64,000 nt of DNA from Purshia tridentata. Lineage: Eukaryota; Streptophyta; Magnoliopsida; Rosales; Rosaceae. Location of the stretch: positions 124,001 to 188,000 of the forward strand of contig QANT01000313.1 in NCBI GenBank assembly GCA_003254885.1. The letters run 5' to 3'. The translations under genes were made by a program, and so were the position numbers. Shown here one piece after another: positions 58,273 through 64,000 of the stretch. The notes beneath the pieces were generated by a model. The model was not told where the DNA came from and did not search any database. It was given only the letters and a program-made list of their open reading frames with translations. Position 1 is the first letter of the stretch, and every line of letters begins with the position of its first letter.

Positions 58273-59533
58273 TGTTGTCCTTTAGCTTAATAAAAATATA
58301 GAAATACGAAAGTTAAAGACAAATGAAAATTTACTAGCGTGCAAAGTGAGAAGTGGGCCAAACTATATGCGCTTGGGTTATTCCCTTCCCACAAACAACC
58401 GGTTGGTGTTTTGAGTTATTGTCAAATTCAACTTGGGCCAGAGGAATAAACCGCGAATAACTTGGTGCCCCATTGCTTTTCCAGCTCAATTCAGAGAGTT
58501 CTCCACTGGGCTTCCAACGATGTTCTCTTTATCGTATTATAGGTAGACACAGCTTTCAGCTTTGTTGTTTGTGCTCAATTCTCAGGGAATACGTTACCAC
58601 ACACCTTGACGTTTTTGACTCTCCCGAAGATCATTGTGCTCAATCCTTTTCCGTTTCATAAACAAAAAATTCTTAGCTGCAGAGATTTTGGTTTGCTAGA
58701 AAAGGAAAGCCTTGGCAGCTTTTGGCTACAAGCTAGAATTAGCTCCTCTATTGATTCAGGTACGTACAATCATATACATACCCCTCAATACCACTTTCAT
58801 TACAACTATAAGTTCTCTTCCAAATCTAATATATGTTTCAGTGATGAACAAAATCCACCAGACAAAACTTCCTAAACTTACTCCATCACAGATCACATAA
58901 TATAACTACNTGTTGTCCTTTAGCTTAATAAAAATATAGAAATACAAAGTTAAAGACAAATGAAAATTTAGTAGCGTGCAAAGTGAGAAGTGGGCCAAAC
59001 TTGGTGTTTTGAGTTATTGTCAAATTCAACTTGGGCCAGAGGAATAAACCGCGAATAACTTGGTGCCCCATTGCTTTTCCAGCTCAATTCAGAGAGTTCT
59101 CCACTGGGCTTCCAACGATGTTCTCTTTATCGTATTATAGGTAGACACAGCTTTCAGCTTTGTTGTTTGTGCTCAATTCTCAGGGAATACGTTACCACAC
59201 ACCTTGACGTTTTTGACTCTCCCGAAGATCATTGTGCTCAATCCTTTTCCGTTTCATAAACAAAAAATTCTTAGCTGCAGAGATTTTGGTTTGCTAGAAA
59301 AGGAAAGCCTTGGCAGCTTTTGGCTACAAGCTAGAATTAGCTCCTCTATTGATTCAGGTACGTACAATCATATACATACCCCTCAATCCCACTTTCATTA
59401 CAACTATAAGTTCTCTTCCAAATCTAATATATGTTTCAGTGATGAACCCAATTTCTCATTTTTTGTGTTGAACAAAATCCACCAGACAAAACTTCCTAAA
59501 CTTACTCCATCACAGATCACATAATATAACTAC
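58273..59533. repeat. Tandem duplication of about 620 bases joined by one N
   Basis: 58273-58909 and 58911-59533 are nearly identical over their shared parts, starting TGTTGTCCTTTAGCTTAAT and ending ATAATATAACTAC. The left copy has about 39 extra bases (near 58367-58405, starting with TATATGCGCTTGGG); the right copy has about 24 extra (CCCAATTTCTCATTT... near 59447). The N at 58910 is exactly at the join. The pattern fits two alleles placed in tandem by an assembler. The segment contains the probable 5' exon of the gene at 59731. Confidence 0.85.
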
Positions 59534-59730
59534 TCAATCAAATGCAAATCCTCCTTGATTAGGCAATCACTAAAGTTTCTCTACATGATTGGTGCTTGAT
59601 TATTCTAATATTTGTCACTCTTATTATTCTTTATGTGTTTCAAAGGCCTTTTAAAGAACAAGGGTCTTCTCAAAGGTGGTTTTTGATTGGTGGGCTTTGT
59701 TGATCTTTGTCTAATAGTTGAAGGAAGAAC
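59342..59730 (+). other. Leader region and probable 5'UTR intron of the His/Cys-rich gene
   Basis: A donor TTGATTCAG/GTACGTAC at 59357/59358 (also at 58759 in the duplicate) and an acceptor TTGTCTAATAG/TTGAAGG near 59716 suggest a non-coding first exon spliced 14 bases before the ATG. Inferred only from splice motifs. Confidence 0.45.
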
Positions 59731-59949
59731 ATGGGTCATGGCCATATTCACCATTACCACCACCACCACCATCATGGAGACAGCCCTTATGATGATCCCT
59801 TCTTGTCGTGTTGCTGCCCGTGTTATTTAGTGTCTTCCTTTTTCAGAAGAGTTGGGAGATGCATCTTTGTGGCTTGTTACCCTGTTCTGCAGTGTTTTGG
59901 ATTGGATAACTGTGGTCACCACCATCACCACCACAGACATTTCCAGTAA
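59731..59949 (+). CDS. Small His/Cys-rich protein of unknown function
   Basis: 72 aa. The N-terminus is MGHGHIHHYHHHHHHGDSPYDD, then a Cys-rich hydrophobic core with FLSCCCPCYLVSS and GRCIFVACYPVLQCFGLDNCG, and a second His run (HHHHHHRHFQ). It has 9 cysteines and more than 15 histidines, so metal binding (zinc, copper) or membrane association through acylated cysteines is plausible, but neither is proven. Similar small His-tract/Cys-core proteins occur in other dicots as I recall, which supports a real gene. ATG context and a spliced leader fit. No signal peptide. Confidence 0.75.
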   Translation: MGHGHIHHYHHHHHHGDSPYDDPFLSCCCPCYLVSSFFRRVGRCIFVACYPVLQCFGLDNCGHHHHHHRHFQ

Positions 59950-62609
59950 TTCCTTTGAATGACTTTAGAGTTCTGAAAAGAAGAAGATCAGTTTTCGAAT
60001 TGTCTGCTCATTTGAATGATATGTTGGAATCAGGATGTTTTTGACTTGCTAAGGCAGTGACTAGCTTGTTGGTTTTTTTTTTTTTTTGAGAGAGATTTGG
60101 GTGCATTTGAACCAAATGCTTTATGCTAATTAATTCGGTTGGAGAGTGGCATGGGCTTGTACTATCTGCTTGGAAAATTTGGATTCAAAAATACAATCCT
60201 CTGGTTGATAGCAGTAACTCATGCATTCGAACTGAAATCTGATTGCATATATGATAGGACAAAATGGCTACATCATATACACACACCGACATAAACTCGA
60301 CTATTAGCTATACAACCATTTATTATGAGAGAAAATAATATATACATCCGCTTTACGTGCAAGTTTTTCTCTATAAAATAACATAATATTAATTGGATGA
60401 TGTTGATGGCGAGGGGTTGACTATATGTGGGGAGACTTTTCTTTGCTGCTCTAATTGCACATTGAAGTAGCCAGTCCAGAAGTGTAAGTGTAGAGGTAGG
60501 AGTAGTGCTACAAAGTTACAAACACCATCTCACATGGAACTCCTCGTTTGGGTGGTCAGTATGTATACGTGTGACTCTTTATGTGAATTAGCAACTTCGT
60601 ATAATTGCACACAATTGCGGTATACATGTAAAAGAACTAAAACTTATCCATTTGTATATTGAATATCAGAAGGTTGTGCTGCTGATCCTTGAAGAGAGAT
60701 GACTGTTAATTTTCTCAGTATGCGTATAGGTTTTTTCACCAAGTTTGAAAATATTGTCAAATTTAGAAGTTTGAATATGTGCTGAGGTGGCTAGATCGTG
60801 GCCTCGTGTGGTATATAAATATATAGTATGCCAACTGGAATTGTATATTTTAATTTGGATTGTTTATCTTTGGCATCACTGTTACCGTAGTCAGCAAAAT
60901 GTCATCAAGATTGCTGATTTATTTATATATTTCGTTTGGGTGCTGCAAATGATATCGTATCATTCTTCGTCGATATGTACTGTTTTGTTTTTAACAAATA
61001 AATGACCCTGTGAAGTTATTTAAAATTTAATAATTGAAGTTGGTTTGACGCTTTTATATGTTGCCAAATGAAAATAGTAGCTTCTTCACTATTTTATTAT
61101 TTTTCAAGTAAAATAAATATTTGTATTACTCTTTTTATTATTAATTAATTTTAATTTGAATCCTCAAATTCTATCACAGGCCCATGAATTGCTTTAATAA
61201 ATTGCATGGGACCGTAGGGCAGTGAAAGTGTCCAGGTGTGTGGTCTACTAGCTTTGTACCTTAACTACAGCCATGCGACTTCAAGCTGCCGACCACGTGT
61301 TTCACATCTTTACATTATTCAATTAGTAGTATGCACCTGAATAATGTGAATGTGACAATGATTACTCACATTACCTCTTAAATTATTTATTTACATGAAT
61401 TATTTACTTCAATATTAATTCGAATATTTTATGCGTGTTAATCTAATGGTGACATATAAATTATAATAAGTCTGAAAGAGTTATAGTTTCTTTAAAAATA
61501 GTGGTATGCACCAAACATCTTTCTTTTTTTTAGAAATTAATTTTCCTATGTATATTAGTAATTCAACCACACGCAAATTCAATGTTGTTTTTAGCATAGT
61601 GCTACTTACTTTTTGAAATTATTTTAAAGTTTTAGAATATACTCATTTATTTTCTTACTTGACCATAGGTACTCTTAAAAATATTACTATTACTAGATAC
61701 ATGATATGATTACCATATTATCATTTTCAGAAATATCATTAAGATAGTGTTATGGCATTTTTTGGTTGTTAGTTGACAAATAAAATTTTCTTAATATTCA
61801 TAGTATGGATAAATAATATGTTTGATTAGTTTGCAATTTGGTACGGAAATGGTATGAGATTAGTTGTTTTTTCTTTTTTGTTAGATTTTGTTACTTCTTC
61901 TCTCAAGCCTATAATTAGTATGTGGAAGTGAAGTAGTGGAGGGTAAAGTGTGCAAGGCTACCTATAAAAGTATAGGGAAAAAACAGACACCTGGATTGCA
62001 TGCAAGTACAGAGTACATCGATCTCAGCTCCCAAGGGGTCCACCGTTTCGGTCCAATGCTTAAAAACAAAATATCATAACACAGAATGGAAAAGAAAACA
62101 AAATTATCACTTTAAAATATGGCCCCATCAAAATCAAACTGTGGAAAATTGGAATTGGTTGTTTTTTTTCTGGTAAGTTTCGGAAATTAACATCAGATTT
62201 CTAGTCAGAGAAGTAATTTGCTTTATTTAACTTACTTATTAAACAACTTTCCCTTCAAATACTTTTCTAGTTTTCTTCACTAAATATACGCTCAAACTAA
62301 GCAAACAAGCAAAGCCTCTTTGACCTTTCTACGCTTCCCACACGAAATTTAGCTCCAGACCCTGAAAAACTTGCACTACAAAAAACTAGTTTCCTTGTGT
62401 TCAATTATCAAAAATCTCGATCTGGGTTAAAAGAAAAACGAGATTTTGTTGGGAAGACGGCTCTGATTCATAAAAGTTTTGATCTTTTTCGTTGTGAATT
62501 TGTAATTTTGGGTACGTAATTATTGCAATCTGAGCTTTTGTTTATTGGGTTTGATCTGGGTCTCTCTCTTATTGAGCAATAAATTGGAGACTCAGTGTCA
62601 GTGTCTAAA
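59950..62609. other. Intergenic region before VSR
   Basis: No supported gene; frames such as 60787-61005 lack any recognisable feature. The last 300 bases, with C/T-rich tracts (about 62230-62350), are likely the VSR promoter and leader. Confidence 0.5.
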
Positions 62610-64000
62610 ATGAAGGAAAAGTTGTGTTTTTTAGTTTGGGTTTGGTTTCTTCTTTGTGGGGTTTGTGTGGGTAGGTTTGTGGTGGAGAAGAACAGCCTGA
62701 AAGTGACTTCCCCAAACTCGTTGAAAGGTTCACATGAATGTGCCATTGGGAACTTTGGGGTTCCTCAATATGGAGGAACCTTGGTCGGGACTGTGTTTTA
62801 TCCGAAGGCCAATCAGAAGGCATGCAAGAGCTTTGATGATTTCGATGCCTCATTCAAATCGAAGCCTGGAGGTCTACCAACCTTTCTTCTTGCCGATCGA
62901 GGAGGTTAGCCTTCTCAATTTCGCATATTTGTACTAAATTATTCTTTCAACTTTCAGTAATCATAATTGTGACTTACATAGCATAAAAATTGAAGGTGGT
63001 TTGTTATACATACCAGTTCATGGTTATAGCTTGTTTTTTAAGTGCGAATTTGTGTAGTGATAATGATAGGGTGCTATAGAATGTGATTGATGTCTTTGTG
63101 GTTATGATATCTATAACATGACATAACCAGTTTGGTGCTGTTGTATTCTATACTTGTGGTCTCTAAATATCGAATCCTGTTGTCATGATTATGATTAAAA
63201 TATGTTAATTGACTGCTGAACCCCTTGTAATGTACAGTACTTTGACTGACCACCGGTATTTGTTCGCAAAAGGTTTTTTCTTAGAAAATTTTATCGGATT
63301 TTTTATTCTTGAATAAGTCACGGGGTTTAAACTTTGATTTGGGTCATGTTTGTTTTTAAGTCGTTGCGTTCACAAAAATCAAGCCCTTATCCTCCTTGAC
63401 TGCTATGTTAAATATATGAACTTTTCTGAGTCTTTTGCATGCCCTATTTGAAATATGGTGTGCTTTGCTACCCATCCATGACCAGCTGCTTTTGTTTGAG
63501 ACATTCTGTGGACATACATATAATGCTCCTGTGTTCCTTCACTGTGTGTTCTAATTAATGAGTGTGATGTCCTGGCAGATTGTTTCTTCACATTGAAGGC
63601 ATGGAATGCACAGAATGGTGGAGCAGCTGCTATTCTTGTTGCAGATAACAAAGCTGAACCATTGATTACTATGGACACTCCAGAAGAAGAAGATGCAGAT
63701 GCTGATTATCTGCAAAAAATCACAATTCCCTCAGCCCTTATTAGCAAATCTTTGGGGGATAGCATCAAAAAATCTCTATCTAGTGGGGAGATGGTCAACA
63801 TAAATCTAGACTGGACAGAGGCTCTTCCACATCCTGATGAACGTGTTGAGTATGAGTTCTGGACAAATAGCAATGATGAGTGTGGGCCAAAGTGTGACAG
63901 CCAGATTGAGTTTGTGAAGAACTTTAAAGGAGCAGCTCAGGTACTTGAGCGGAAGGGGTACACTCAGTTTACTCCACACTATATAACTTGGTACTGCCCA
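62610..64000 (+). CDS. Vacuolar sorting receptor, VSR1/BP-80 type (5' part only)
   Basis: Type I membrane receptor that sorts soluble cargo with NPIR-type signals to the vacuole. Two exons in the window, 62610-62904 and 63579 to the edge, joined G/AT to give Asp; 239 aa seen of about 620 expected. Signal peptide at 1-21, then the mature start [19 protein letters not shown]. The PA domain includes [47 protein letters not shown] and [20 protein letters not shown]. The VSR-specific domain follows with [19 protein letters not shown] and [12 protein letters not shown] at the cut. EGF repeats, the membrane helix and the tail lie beyond the window. Intact as far as visible. Confidence 0.93.

Noticed and set aside
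1-64000. CRISPR arrays, operons, bacterial insertion sequences
   Set aside because: Nothing of the kind is visible; the window is plant nuclear DNA.

Overview
The window is nuclear DNA of a dicot plant. Genes have many introns with plant-type splice sites, intergenic DNA is AT-rich, and the predicted proteins match the Arabidopsis families STN8, S6K, ALA1, WRKY group III, VSR and MAN closely. Compact introns and overall gene appearance suggest a woody rosid, probably Rosaceae (Prunus-like). That assignment is inference; no species marker is present.

Layout. 0-6 kb: a MAN6-like endo-beta-mannanase (+) followed by a triplicated non-coding or relic segment. 7-13.5 kb: two kinase genes in tandem on the minus strand, chloroplast STN8 and cytosolic S6K (with a predicted 5'UTR intron). 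14.5-18.5 kb: a plastid PRC-barrel protein and a small coiled-coil protein (+). 19.8-20.2 kb: a complete hAT-type MITE with an 8-bp target duplication. 20.5-27.4 kb: the P4-ATPase flippase ALA1 (+), whose expected start codon reads CTG. 27.4-32.4 kb: a gene-poor stretch. 32.5-54 kb: an array built from a WRKY(+)/DUF599(-) convergent pair repeated about three times. It holds two intact WRKYs, one WRKY pseudogene with a solo LTR in its intron, two intact DUF599 genes, and one DUF599 pseudogene broken by an LTR-plus-primer-binding-site fragment. 54.8-57.7 kb: a GPR107/108-like seven-transmembrane protein (+). 58.2 kb: tRNA-His(GTG) (-). 58.3-59.5 kb: a near-identical tandem duplication with a single N at the join, probably an assembly artefact. 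59.7 kb: a small His/Cys-rich protein. 62.6 kb to the end: the 5' part of a vacuolar sorting receptor (VSR1-like), cut by the window edge.

The genes are ordinary eukaryotic single units, not operons. The WRKY/DUF599 array is the one place where neighbours may be functionally linked. It is also the most dynamic part, with gene conversion-like mosaicism, LTR insertions and pseudogenisation. A second theme is a set of five tiny insertions (13 to about 52 nt), each with a poly(A) or poly(T) run and flanked by 12-16 bp direct repeats. They look like scars of extremely truncated retroposition, and three share the core TGGCC next to the A-run. Three GC-AG introns are inferred, two of them in the mannanase gene.
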